Shown here piece by piece: positions 56,790 through 64,000 of a stretch of DNA of 64,000 bases. Position 1 is the first letter of the stretch. Every line of letters begins with the position of its first letter. The notes under the pieces were generated by a model. It was not told the origin of the DNA, made no database searches, and was given only the letters and a program-made list of their open reading frames with translations. The position numbers and the translations under genes were made by a program. This stretch comes from an uncultured Desulfuromonadales bacterium (lineage in GTDB: Bacteria > Desulfobacterota > Desulfuromonadia > Geobacterales > Pseudopelobacteraceae). The stretch is from contig CAIPTY010000051.1 of assembly GCA_903868145.1 (NCBI GenBank), positions 104,008 through 168,007 on the forward strand, given 5' to 3'.

Positions 56790-56807
56790 GATAGCATATA
56801 TGCTATC
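56790..56807. promoter_or_regulatory. hicAB operator candidate
   Basis: GATAGCATATATGCTATC is a perfect 18-bp palindrome nine bases upstream of the hicA start. Its place and symmetry suit the ribbon-helix-helix tail of HicB for autorepression. Confidence 0.65.
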
Positions 56808-56820
56808 AAGATGGCAAGGA

Positions 56821-56854
56821 CAAAGAAAATCCCCGCCGGCAGGCACCGGCGGGG
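56821..56854 (-). terminator. terminator after the lipoprotein gene
   Basis: CCCCGCCGG and CCGGCGGGG form a nine-pair stem with a six-base loop, then ATTTTCTTT on the minus strand, about 50 bases past the lipoprotein stop and just before the hicAB operator. Confidence 0.8.
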
Positions 56855-56905
56855 CAATGGATATGATGCTACGGAAGACACAGCGATCCTTCAGGGTTAC
56901 CGGCA

Positions 56906-58329
56906 TTACCTCAACGCAATTCCCAGCCCGTAATAATCTAAAGATGTGCCATCTGAGAAGGTTTCAACAAACAGCTTCTTGTTGAGTGACATAATCCCCT
57001 CGGCTTTGTTCTTCCCGGTATATATGCCGGTTGTGCTCATTGAGCCGGAGACGGTTGATACGCTGTCCGGTTTACTCACACCATTTTCAACCGTTGCATA
57101 TTTGCTCGCAATGCCATTGCTGTTAACCACGGTCAGCGACCGTTGCCAGTAATCCTGGGTCGCGTTGATCGTGAGTGAATTGCTCCGGTGGCTGCCGACC
57201 AGGTCACTGCTGGAGAACGTGCCGCCGGTTCTGACAAGTAGATGAAGTGCGATGGTTCCATCAGCATTGGAAACAACAAAGACCGCAACATTTTTGTCCG
57301 CAGTCAAGGCACCGTAAACCGAGCCGCCCTGGGCCGTGGCCGTCACGATACCGCTGCTGTTCACGGACAGACCGAACGATTTTGTTCCGTCCAGGCTGGA
57401 ACCACCGGACGCACGCTGGGAATTGGATATTGTCATCACACCGTTGGCATCAATGGAGACATCACCCCGCTGCCATTCACGAAATGTCGAACTGGCCAGC
57501 AGACCGTGCATCTTCCATTTCCCCGCCAGGTCACTCTGCTGGAACGTGCCGCCAGCCTTGACCAGGATAAAGATGTTTGCGGCACCGTACAAACCGGCGT
57601 TCCCCACTCCAACCATCAGCGACTTGTCACGTGACATGACAAATCTGTCACCACCAGACGACAAAGTGTCTTTGACGACACCTGACGGCGTCATAACCAA
57701 TGCAGCAGTGATGGTGTTTGTCGACAAGTGACCATCGGAATAATAGACGTTGATGGCGGCCCCGGCGCCATTCGCGTCAATAGGCATTGTGCCTCGTGCA
57801 TAATAGGGATTCGATCCACCATAAAGCTGGAATCCATACCAGGTTCCGGTCAGGTCGGCCTGGGTGTACAGGTATGAACGGTTTGTCGCAACACCGTCGG
57901 GAATGGCCGTGTCTTCAACCGCACCGGTGAACTGTGCCGGGGTGGTTGCCGGGGTAGCAATGCCGTCGCCCGTGGTTGTTACAAAGCCCAGGTCACAGGT
58001 TCCGGAGGCCACGCTTACTTTATTTCCGCTCCCGATATACAGCGGGAAGACGCGCTCGTCAGATGTCCCCTCATTCTCAACCAGATAGAATTTGTACTTC
58101 TTGCCGCTCTGTACCTTGATGGTAAAAACCTTGCTGCCATTGGTCTGCACAACTGCGACTTGCCGAGCAACCACGCTACCGCTGGCTGAATCAACAGCAA
58201 CAAAGGCGGTACCCGCAACCGTACCGGTTACGGTCACATCACCGGTTCCTGTGCCTGGACTGGCGCTTGTACTGCTACTCCACAGCCAGCCATCACCAGC
58301 AACATCAGCATCACAACCAGTGCTTTCAT
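56906..58329 (-). pseudogene. repeat-containing lipoprotein, frameshifted after the lipobox
   Basis: ATG 58329 (AGGAGGGACGT upstream) opens MKALVVMLMLLVMAGCG, a lipoprotein signal with the lipobox cysteine at 16. Shortly after the cysteine this frame fails (stop 31 codons in), while the -1 frame carries on as SSSTSASPGTGTGDVTVTG and the whole 443-aa ORF of the track. One lost base near 58276-58281 explains it. The mature part has four similar blocks around (D/S)LxGxW or GTF(S/Q)xSDL and GDVSIDANG-like strands, as in surface beta-repeat proteins. No function is recognised. The defect may be real or a sequence error. Confidence 0.7.
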
Positions 58330-58457
58330 ACGTCCCTCCTAAGGTTTTTGGATATCTTTTTATACAACCCTTAATTGGTATTTACAATAAAATTCTACCT
58401 GAGCGGTATGGAGTATTTCTACCTATGGTTGTTATCCTGCCCTGAAAGGATACGGCC

Positions 58458-58796
58458 ATGGGCAAGAGACTGGACAGCTTTGAAATAGGCAGGAGAATCA
58501 AGAAGATTCGTAAACACAAGGGGCTTTCACAGGAGAAACTTGCGGAGCTTATCAGCGTTTCTTTCCAGCAGGTACAAAAATACGAAAGTGGCATCAATCG
58601 TTTGAATACCGATAAACTTCAGGCAATAGCCCACTCCCTTGCCGTACCGGTAGCATCCTTCTTTGAAGACCAGCCCATTGAAGCGCTCCCGCTTTCCGAC
58701 CAGGAACGGACTCTGATAGAGTCGTTCCGAGCCATAAAAGACCCCAAAGTCAAAGAGTGCATACTGGAATTTTCCACCTTCGCAGGGACAAGGTAG
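58458..58796 (+). CDS. XRE-family transcriptional regulator
   Basis: A 112-aa Cro/C1-type regulator: IGRRIKKIRKHKGLSQEKLAELISVSFQQVQKYESG is the helix-turn-helix (residues about 10-45), followed by a helical tail. It is divergent from the lipoprotein gene and may control it. AAAGGATACGGCC precedes the ATG. Confidence 0.9.
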   Translation: MGKRLDSFEIGRRIKKIRKHKGLSQEKLAELISVSFQQVQKYESGINRLNTDKLQAIAHSLAVPVASFFEDQPIEALPLSDQERTLIESFRAIKDPKVKECILEFSTFAGTR

Positions 58797-58842
58797 GGAC
58801 ACGCAGTGGCGAGCCAGTGAAGAACTGGTGATGAGGTGTGGT

Positions 58843-59697
58843 TCAGATATCCAGCAGATCGATGATTCGCGTCAGCTCGTCCGAATCATTGAAATGAATT
58901 TCGAGTTTGCCGCCCCGTGTTCCGACCCGACGGATGGCCACCCGCGACTGAAAGCGCTTCTGCAGCTGTTCCTCCAGCGCGCTCATCAGAAGATCGGGCT
59001 GTTGGGGGCGTTTGGCGGAACCGGTGTGCGGATTGATCTTCAACCGCCGCACCATTTCCTCGGTGGAACGCACACTTAACTGACGGTGCAGAATCTCGTG
59101 GCGAGCCTTCTCGACCAGTTCAGGATTCTCCAGAGCCAGCAATGTCCGGGCGTGTCCCATGGATAGCCGCTCTTCAATGATATCGTGCTGGATGGCCTCG
59201 GGCAGCTTGAGCAGACGCAGAGAGTTGGTGACCGTGGTGCGGTTTTTACCGACCCGGCGGCCAACATCATCCTGCGAGATGCCATACTGCTCGACCAGCG
59301 AGCGGTACGCCTGGGCCTCCTCAATGGCGTTGAGATCCTGACGTTGGATATTCTCGATCAGGGCCAGCTCCATCACCGTGGCATCGGATGCCTCGCGGAT
59401 GACAACCGGCACCTCGTGCAGACCGGCCTTCTGTGCGGCCCGCCAGCGGCGTTCTCCGGCTATGATCTCATAGTGCCCGTCTTTTTTGGTCACGACCAGT
59501 GGCTGGATGATCCCCTGTTCACGGATGGAAGCGGCCAGTTCCTCCAGTTTCTCAGGAGCAAAATGCTTGCGGGGCTGGTTCTTGTTGGGTCGGATCTGTT
59601 CAATCGGGCAGATGAAATAATCCCGCGCCGCCACGGACATCTCCGGCACCTGGAGCAGCGCCGCCATACCCTTGCCAAGGCCGCCTTTTTTAACCAT
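58843..59697 (-). CDS. parB: chromosome-partitioning protein ParB
   Basis: A 284-aa CTP-using clamp protein that loads at parS and works with ParA. Marks are KKGGLGKGMAALL at the start, QPRKHFAPEKLEELAASIREQGIIQPLVV, the GERRWRAAQKAGL box and the helix-turn-helix ISQDDVGRRVGKNRTTVTNSLRLLKLP. ATG 59697 follows GGGAGG; the track's 59829 start overlaps parA. Confidence 0.96.
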   Translation of the reverse strand: MVKKGGLGKGMAALLQVPEMSVAARDYFICPIEQIRPNKNQPRKHFAPEKLEELAASIREQGIIQPLVVTKKDGHYEIIAGERRWRAAQKAGLHEVPVVIREASDATVMELALIENIQRQDLNAIEEAQAYRSLVEQYGISQDDVGRRVGKNRTTVTNSLRLLKLPEAIQHDIIEERLSMGHARTLLALENPELVEKARHEILHRQLSVRSTEEMVRRLKINPHTGSAKRPQQPDLLMSALEEQLQKRFQSRVAIRRVGTRGGKLEIHFNDSDELTRIIDLLDI

Positions 59698-60463
59698 TGC
59701 TCGCCTCCCTCTGAATGATCTCGCGGGCAAGCTGCAGGTAACTGGCAGCTCCTCGGGATGCAATGTCGTAATAGATGATCGGCAGACCGTGGCTGGGAGC
59801 CTCGGCAAGGCGTACATTGCGCGGCACAACCGTCTCGAATACCTGTCCCGGAAAATGGGAGCGGATCTCCTCGGCCACCTCTTTGCTCAGGTTTCCACGG
59901 GCATCGAACATCGTCAGAAGTATCCCTTCTATCTTCAGGAGTGGATTGATTCGCTTCTGAACCAGGCTGATGGTATGCAGAATCTGGGACAGCCCTTCCA
60001 TGGCGTAGTATTCGCACTGCAGAGGTATCAGAACTGAATCCGCCGCGGTCATTGCATTGACGGTCAGTAGATTGAGCGATGGCGGGCAATCTACAATAAT
60101 ATAGCGATACTTGGGAGCCAGAGGGGCGAGGGCGAACTTGAGCTTCTGTTCACGGCCGATCTCGGGCGCCAGCTCCAGCTCTGCACCGGCCAGATCGGAG
60201 TTGGCGGGAATGGCATGCAGAAACGGGTGCCCCGTATCCACAACCAGGGCCTGCGGGTCGTATTCGTTTATCAGGGCGTCATACACCGTGTGTTTAAGCC
60301 CGGCTTTATCGATACCTACACCACTGGTGGCGTTGGCCTGGGGATCAATATCGACCAGCAGTGTCGGCCTTTCAGCCGCAGCCAGGGCGGCAGCAAGGTT
60401 GACGGCAGTGGTTGTCTTGCCAACTCCACCCTTCTGGTTGGCTATGCAGATGATTCGGGACAT
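59690..60463 (-). CDS. parA: chromosome-partitioning ATPase ParA
   Basis: A 257-aa deviant-Walker ATPase: RIICIANQKGGVGKTTTAVNLA, LLVDIDPQANATSGVG and YIIVDCPPSLNLLT. It moves the origin region with ParB. parB overlaps its end by eight bases. Confidence 0.97.
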   Translation of the reverse strand: MSRIICIANQKGGVGKTTTAVNLAAALAAAERPTLLVDIDPQANATSGVGIDKAGLKHTVYDALINEYDPQALVVDTGHPFLHAIPANSDLAGAELELAPEIGREQKLKFALAPLAPKYRYIIVDCPPSLNLLTVNAMTAADSVLIPLQCEYYAMEGLSQILHTISLVQKRINPLLKIEGILLTMFDARGNLSKEVAEEIRSHFPGQVFETVVPRNVRLAEAPSHGLPIIYYDIASRGAASYLQLAREIIQREASNG

Positions 60464-60572
60464 GATGTGAGAATCCTGGTATCAAATTTGTGATTTTGGT
60501 GCGTGATGTGCGCCGGGGAGCAGGAAAACTAGCACAAGCTGCAGATTATTGGAAATGGTTTTTTGCCGGATG

Positions 60573-61493
60573 TCACGTGCAGCAGACAGAATAAGCGTTT
60601 AGGGGATAAACCGGTACAACGATTCCCCGTTCCCGCATGAGCTCATGAAATGCCTGATCCAGCGGAGCCTGAACAGATATGTGCGCCCCCTGCTCACTCT
60701 CAAAGGAAAGTCCGGCGCAGTGGAGCATCATCCGTGGCGCAGGCGACCCACCGTAGGTTGTATCGCCGATGATCGGCATCCCCGCCGCTTCAAGGTGAAC
60801 ACGAATCTGATGCGTGCGGCCAGTCAGCGGCCGGGCCTCGATCAGCGAACATCCGTTCCCTTCCGTCACAACCCGGAACGCCGTCCGGGCACTCCGTCCA
60901 CCCGCCATGATGCCATGGCGCGCCGATCCGACCTTGCCGATGGGGGCATCCATAATCCAGTCAGTCTGCAACGGTTTTCCACCAGCCAAAGCCAGATAGC
61001 ACTTGTCCACAAAGCCATCGTGGAAGCGCAGCGACAGGCGGGCCGCAGCACGTTTGTGTCTGGGAAACAGCATGACTCCCGAAGTACCGCGATCGAGGCG
61101 ATGAATCACCCGCGCCGGTTCGCTGCTCCCCTGCTGCCGAAAATATTCCGCAATCCAATATTCCATGGTTCCCTTGAGCTGATAGGGTGTCCGCTGGGTA
61201 TTCACCCCGGCAGGCTTGTTCACGGCCACCAGCTCGCTATCTTCGTACAGAACGGCCTCCGGCGGCAGCACCAGTTCCCGGAAACGTCCTGCCTCCATCA
61301 CGCCGATTTCAATCACATCTCCGGACTTGACGCTTCGGGATGCCACCCGCACCATGCTGCCGTTGAGTGCGCAACCACCCCGATCAATGATCCGCCGAGC
61401 CTCGGTTTTGCTGATCGTATCAAACTGCGCCGAGATCGCCTCATCCAGCCGACGACCGCCCGGATCGACTATGGCCGTGCCCCTGAGTATCAT
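60573..61493 (-). CDS. RluA-family pseudouridine synthase
   Basis: A 306-aa RNA pseudouridine synthase with an N-terminal S4-like domain (ARRIIDRGGCALNGSMV), the catalytic aspartate in VIHRLDRGTSGVMLF, and PLTGRTHQIRVHLEAAGMPIIGD. It modifies uridines in rRNA or tRNA; the exact target (RluC/RluD-like) is not clear. The ATG at 61493 has no strong ribosome site. Confidence 0.92.
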   Translation of the reverse strand: MILRGTAIVDPGGRRLDEAISAQFDTISKTEARRIIDRGGCALNGSMVRVASRSVKSGDVIEIGVMEAGRFRELVLPPEAVLYEDSELVAVNKPAGVNTQRTPYQLKGTMEYWIAEYFRQQGSSEPARVIHRLDRGTSGVMLFPRHKRAAARLSLRFHDGFVDKCYLALAGGKPLQTDWIMDAPIGKVGSARHGIMAGGRSARTAFRVVTEGNGCSLIEARPLTGRTHQIRVHLEAAGMPIIGDTTYGGSPAPRMMLHCAGLSFESEQGAHISVQAPLDQAFHELMRERGIVVPVYPLNAYSVCCT

Positions 61494-61580
61494 AACAGTG
61501 GTTACTATCCTGTTTCCGCTCTCCTATGCAAACAAATTCACTGTGGCGAAGGCGGGGTATTTCTGCTACTGTTCGTTCCC

Positions 61581-62171
61581 ATGAGCTACGGCACACCACA
61601 CGATAAACCGTTGTTGCGCGGCCCGGTTCCGCTTTCGCACCTGATTATCAGGCAGTTTGTCACAACGGGAGCCCATGTCGTCGACGCCACCTGCGGCAAC
61701 GGGCACGACACCCTGCTGCTTGCCGAACGTGCAGGCCCGACCGGCAGGGTGTGGGCCTTTGATATCCAGCCGGGAGCGATTGAAGCAACTGCCGCCAGAC
61801 TGGATGCCGCAGGGTATCGGGAGCGTGTTGACCTCGTTCAGGCTGGGCATGAATCGATGACGGAGCATTGTCCCGGGCCGGTCAGGGCGGTCGTCTTCAA
61901 CCTCGGCTATCTGCCGGGCAGTGATCGAACCGTCATAACCCGACCCGATTCAACCCTGACCGGAGTTGATCAATCCCTGTCAATCCTTGAACCGGGAGGC
62001 ATCACGGCAATCACCCTGTACCCCGGTCATGCCGGGGGGGGGCAGGAAAGCAATCTCCTTGAGGCCCGACTGGCTCAACTTTCCCCCGCCGGTTTCCACG
62101 TCTGGCGCATGGCTCAGACGAATGCTCCCGGCTCGGCCCCGTATCTCATACTCATCCAGAAAGCTTCCTGA
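61581..62171 (+). CDS. class I SAM-dependent methyltransferase (YtqB-like)
   Basis: A 196-aa Rossmann methyltransferase: HVVDATCGNGHDTLLLAE binds SAM, then VWAFDIQPGAIEAT, AVVFNLGYLPGSD and a C-terminal ILEPGGITAITLYPGH. It resembles the YtqB rRNA/tRNA methyltransferase group (mnmM). The track frame from 60645 is antisense to the previous gene. ATG 61581 lacks an evident ribosome site. Confidence 0.85.
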   Translation: MSYGTPHDKPLLRGPVPLSHLIIRQFVTTGAHVVDATCGNGHDTLLLAERAGPTGRVWAFDIQPGAIEATAARLDAAGYRERVDLVQAGHESMTEHCPGPVRAVVFNLGYLPGSDRTVITRPDSTLTGVDQSLSILEPGGITAITLYPGHAGGGQESNLLEARLAQLSPAGFHVWRMAQTNAPGSAPYLILIQKAS

Positions 62172-63316
62172 TGCTCCCCGCCTTGCTGCCGTTCATCATT
62201 GTCCTGCCTGCAACCCTTTACTGCCTCATTTCTCTGTGGTCCGCTTACAGATTCTTCAGGGGGGAGACAACCGATACCAGCATCCCCATGTCCCTCGGAG
62301 TCACCATCCTCAAACCGGTCAAGGGGATGGATGCCGGGAGCTACGATAACTTCGCCTCCTTCTGCCACCAGGAGTTTGGCGGCCCCCTCCAGATAATCTT
62401 CGCCGCAGCCTCGGCGGATGATGCGGTTATTACGGTCATTCGGATCCTGATAACGGACTCTCCCGGTACCGATATCTCGCTGGTAATCAATCCGGCCACC
62501 CATGGCCCGAACCATAAAGTGTCCAATCTGATCAACGCCTTCCCGCAGGCAAAATACGATATTATCATCGTCTGCGACAGTGACATCCGGGTTTCGCCAC
62601 ACTACCTCAACTCTGTCGTAAGTAACTTCCGCAATCCTCAGGTCGGACTGGTAACCTCGCTCTACCGCAGTTCGGAGGTTCACAACATAGCCACCGCCCT
62701 CGAAGCAACCGGCTTCACCGCCGAAATGATCCCCAACGTCATGGTGGCCAGACAGGTGGAGGGGCTCTCATTCGCGCTGGGAGCCTCAATGGCCGTCAGA
62801 CGCAAGGCACTGGCATCGATTGGCGGCTTTGAGGCGTTGGCCGACTATCTGGCTGACGACTATCAGCTCGGCAATAAAATCCATCATGCCGGCTGGCAGA
62901 TCGTCCTTGACGCCTGTTGCGTGGAAAGCATCATGAAGCCCGAGGACCTGATGTCAGTCCTATCGCGACAACTGCGCTGGGCCCGCACCATGCGGGTCAG
63001 CCGACCTGGGGGCTACCTGGCCTCCGGCATAATCCTTCCCTTTCCGGCGGCACTTGCGGCAGCCTTCATTGCGCCTTCAGCGATCATAGCCTTTGCGGCA
63101 ATAACACTTCTCTACATCGTTAGACTGACGGTATCAACTCTGTTCAGCCGCTGCTTCGTACGCGACGGTCTCCTGCCCCACTGGCTCTGGCTGATACCGC
63201 TCCGCGACATGCTGGCCTTCTTCACCTGGGCGGCATCCTTTCTGGGCAATCAGGTGGCGTGGCGCGGCAACCGCTTCCGGCTCACGAGTGGAGGAAAGCT
63301 GGAAGAAATCATCTGA
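62171..63316 (+). CDS. hpnI: HpnI-like / ceramide-glucosyltransferase-type GT2 glycosyltransferase
   Basis: A 381-aa membrane glycosyltransferase with an N-terminal span, a GT2 catalytic domain (VTILKPVKGMDAGSYDNF, IIIVCDSDIRV as DxD, DDYQLGNKIHHAG, and RQLRWARTMRV as the QxxRW motif) and C-terminal spans. It resembles HpnI of hopanoid (bacteriohopanetetrol glucosamine) synthesis and the GT21 family. No other hpn gene is in view. The ATG overlaps the preceding stop (TGATG), so it is coupled. Confidence 0.82.
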   Translation: MLPALLPFIIVLPATLYCLISLWSAYRFFRGETTDTSIPMSLGVTILKPVKGMDAGSYDNFASFCHQEFGGPLQIIFAAASADDAVITVIRILITDSPGTDISLVINPATHGPNHKVSNLINAFPQAKYDIIIVCDSDIRVSPHYLNSVVSNFRNPQVGLVTSLYRSSEVHNIATALEATGFTAEMIPNVMVARQVEGLSFALGASMAVRRKALASIGGFEALADYLADDYQLGNKIHHAGWQIVLDACCVESIMKPEDLMSVLSRQLRWARTMRVSRPGGYLASGIILPFPAALAAAFIAPSAIIAFAAITLLYIVRLTVSTLFSRCFVRDGLLPHWLWLIPLRDMLAFFTWAASFLGNQVAWRGNRFRLTSGGKLEEII

Positions 63317-63372
63317 CCCCACGTCCGTCAAAACTTTTTTTCCCGTCACTGAAACGACCATTCTATTCTTCC

Positions 63373-63402
63373 TTTACATTTTTAAACCACTTGTTGTATA
63401 AG
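63373..63402 (+). promoter_or_regulatory. putative sigma-70 promoter of mlaE
   Basis: TTTACA and TATAAG with an 18-base spacer, about 30 bases upstream of the GTG start. A match to consensus only; the leader would be short and T-rich. Confidence 0.4.
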
Positions 63403-63431
63403 TTTTTTTCTATTTTTTACGAGGTAGTTGC

Positions 63432-64000
63432 GTGTCAGTGGTTATTCAGGCAATAGGAAGATCGACAATCGGCCACGTGCGGGAACTGGGAAGGCTCGGA
63501 TGGTTTCTGGTCTACTCTCTCTACATGATCGTGCGGAAACCCGGTAGTCCACTCCATATTCTCAAACAGGTCAGTTTCATCGGTGCGAAGTCGCTGTTCG
63601 TCATCTGCCTGACCGCCGCTTTTACCGGTATGGTGCTCGGGCTTCAGGGTTATTACACGCTTGCCAAGTTTGGCTCTGAGGGGATGCTGGGCACGGCGGT
63701 TGCGCTCTCTCTGGTACGCGAACTGGGGCCTGTACTGACGGCTCTGATGGTAACCGGGCGAGCTGGCAGCGCCATCACCGCTGAAATCGGGATCATGCGC
63801 ATTACTGAGCAGATAGACGCACTTGAGACCATGGCGCTTGATCCGTTCAAGTACCTGATTACTCCCAAGTTTATCGCTGCCATGCTCACCCTGCCGCTTT
63901 TATGCGCAATCTTTGACGTCGTCGGAATCTACGGCGGCTGGCTGGTTGGGGTCAAGCTGCTGGGGGTCAACCCCGGCGCGTATTTTTATGAAATGGAAAA
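63432..64000 (+). CDS. mlaE: phospholipid-transport ABC permease MlaE (partial)
   Basis: 189 codons of an MlaE-family permease run off the right edge. Marks are FIGAKSLFVICLTAAFTGMVLGLQG, SLVRELGPVLTALMVTGRAGSAITAEIGIMRITEQIDALETMALDP and KFIAAMLTLPLLCAIFDVVGIYGGW. It belongs to the MlaFEDB system that maintains outer-membrane lipid asymmetry; mlaF and mlaD should follow. GTG start with GAGG seven bases upstream. Not in the ORF track because no stop is in view. Confidence 0.95.
   Translation, partial: MSVVIQAIGRSTIGHVRELGRLGWFLVYSLYMIVRKPGSPLHILKQVSFIGAKSLFVICLTAAFTGMVLGLQGYYTLAKFGSEGMLGTAVALSLVRELGPVLTALMVTGRAGSAITAEIGIMRITEQIDALETMALDPFKYLITPKFIAAMLTLPLLCAIFDVVGIYGGWLVGVKLLGVNPGAYFYEME

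Noticed and set aside
60645-61580. N-terminal part of the 508-aa plus-strand ORF
   Set aside because: Antisense to the pseudouridine synthase; only the part from 61581 is a real gene.

Overview
This window looks like a chromosomal segment of a Geobacter-like bacterium (Geobacterales/Desulfuromonadota). Clues are the split-type ATP synthase operon (atpF'-F-H-A-G-D-C without a and c subunits), a tungsten-type aldehyde:ferredoxin oxidoreductase locus with its own MoaD/ThiF-like partners, a flavodiiron protein, an aa3-type oxidase whose subunit II is fused to cytochrome c, and many dense, overlapping operons with strong GGAGG sites. The assignment rests on gene content and recall of families, not on a database search.

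Layout. 0-3.7 kb: start of an MdtA-like RND adaptor, a possible 33-aa membrane peptide, an SSADH-type aldehyde dehydrogenase and a flavodiiron protein. 3.77-11.57 kb: a compact integrative element inserted at the 3' end of tRNA-Ser(TGA). It has a tyrosine integrase at the tRNA end, a Mor-like activator, an AlpA-like regulator, a replication initiator plus DnaB-like helicase, several unknown small genes, and a serine resolvase with a putative res site at the other end. Both ends carry the same 11-bp arm-like sequence and there is a degraded copy of the tRNA 3' end at the left. 11.6-15.8 kb: tRNA-Ser, serS, a CapA-like exported protein and a B12-type radical SAM protein. 15.9-21.0 kb: SCO1, cytochrome oxidase I-III-IV-II and heme farnesyltransferase. 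21.1-28.6 kb: a VF530-like gene interrupted by TGA, a DUF1343 protein, a DUF4911 protein, an ArnD-like deformylase and a complete branched-chain amino acid ABC transporter (livKHMGF).

28.8-42.2 kb: potassium/cation block. A small acidic protein, kdpA, kdpB and kdpC are followed by an inserted pair (DUF4143-type ATPase and a PvuRts1I/AbaSI-like nuclease), then kdpD, kdpE, kup and a CaCA antiporter. 42.2-44.7 kb: TIGR01212-type radical SAM protein, epoxyqueuosine-reductase-like Fe-S protein and lipocalin. 44.9-50.0 kb: aldehyde ferredoxin oxidoreductase operon (ferredoxin, AOR, FAD/NAD oxidoreductase, MoaD-like, ThiF-like) with a ModE-like regulator upstream and palindromic operator candidates between them. 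50.2-56.1 kb: ATP synthase F1 plus b/b' genes. 56.2-58.8 kb: a small accessory patch (hicAB, a frameshifted lipoprotein gene, an XRE regulator) between atp and parAB. 58.8-64 kb: parB, parA, an RluA-type pseudouridine synthase, an SAM methyltransferase, an HpnI-like glycosyltransferase and the start of mlaE.

The most noteworthy items are the tRNA-Ser element with resolvase and DnaB, the missing CuA cysteine in oxidase subunit II, the nuclease/ATPase pair splitting kdp, and three likely broken or recoded genes. No CRISPR array, rRNA or complete insertion sequence was seen.
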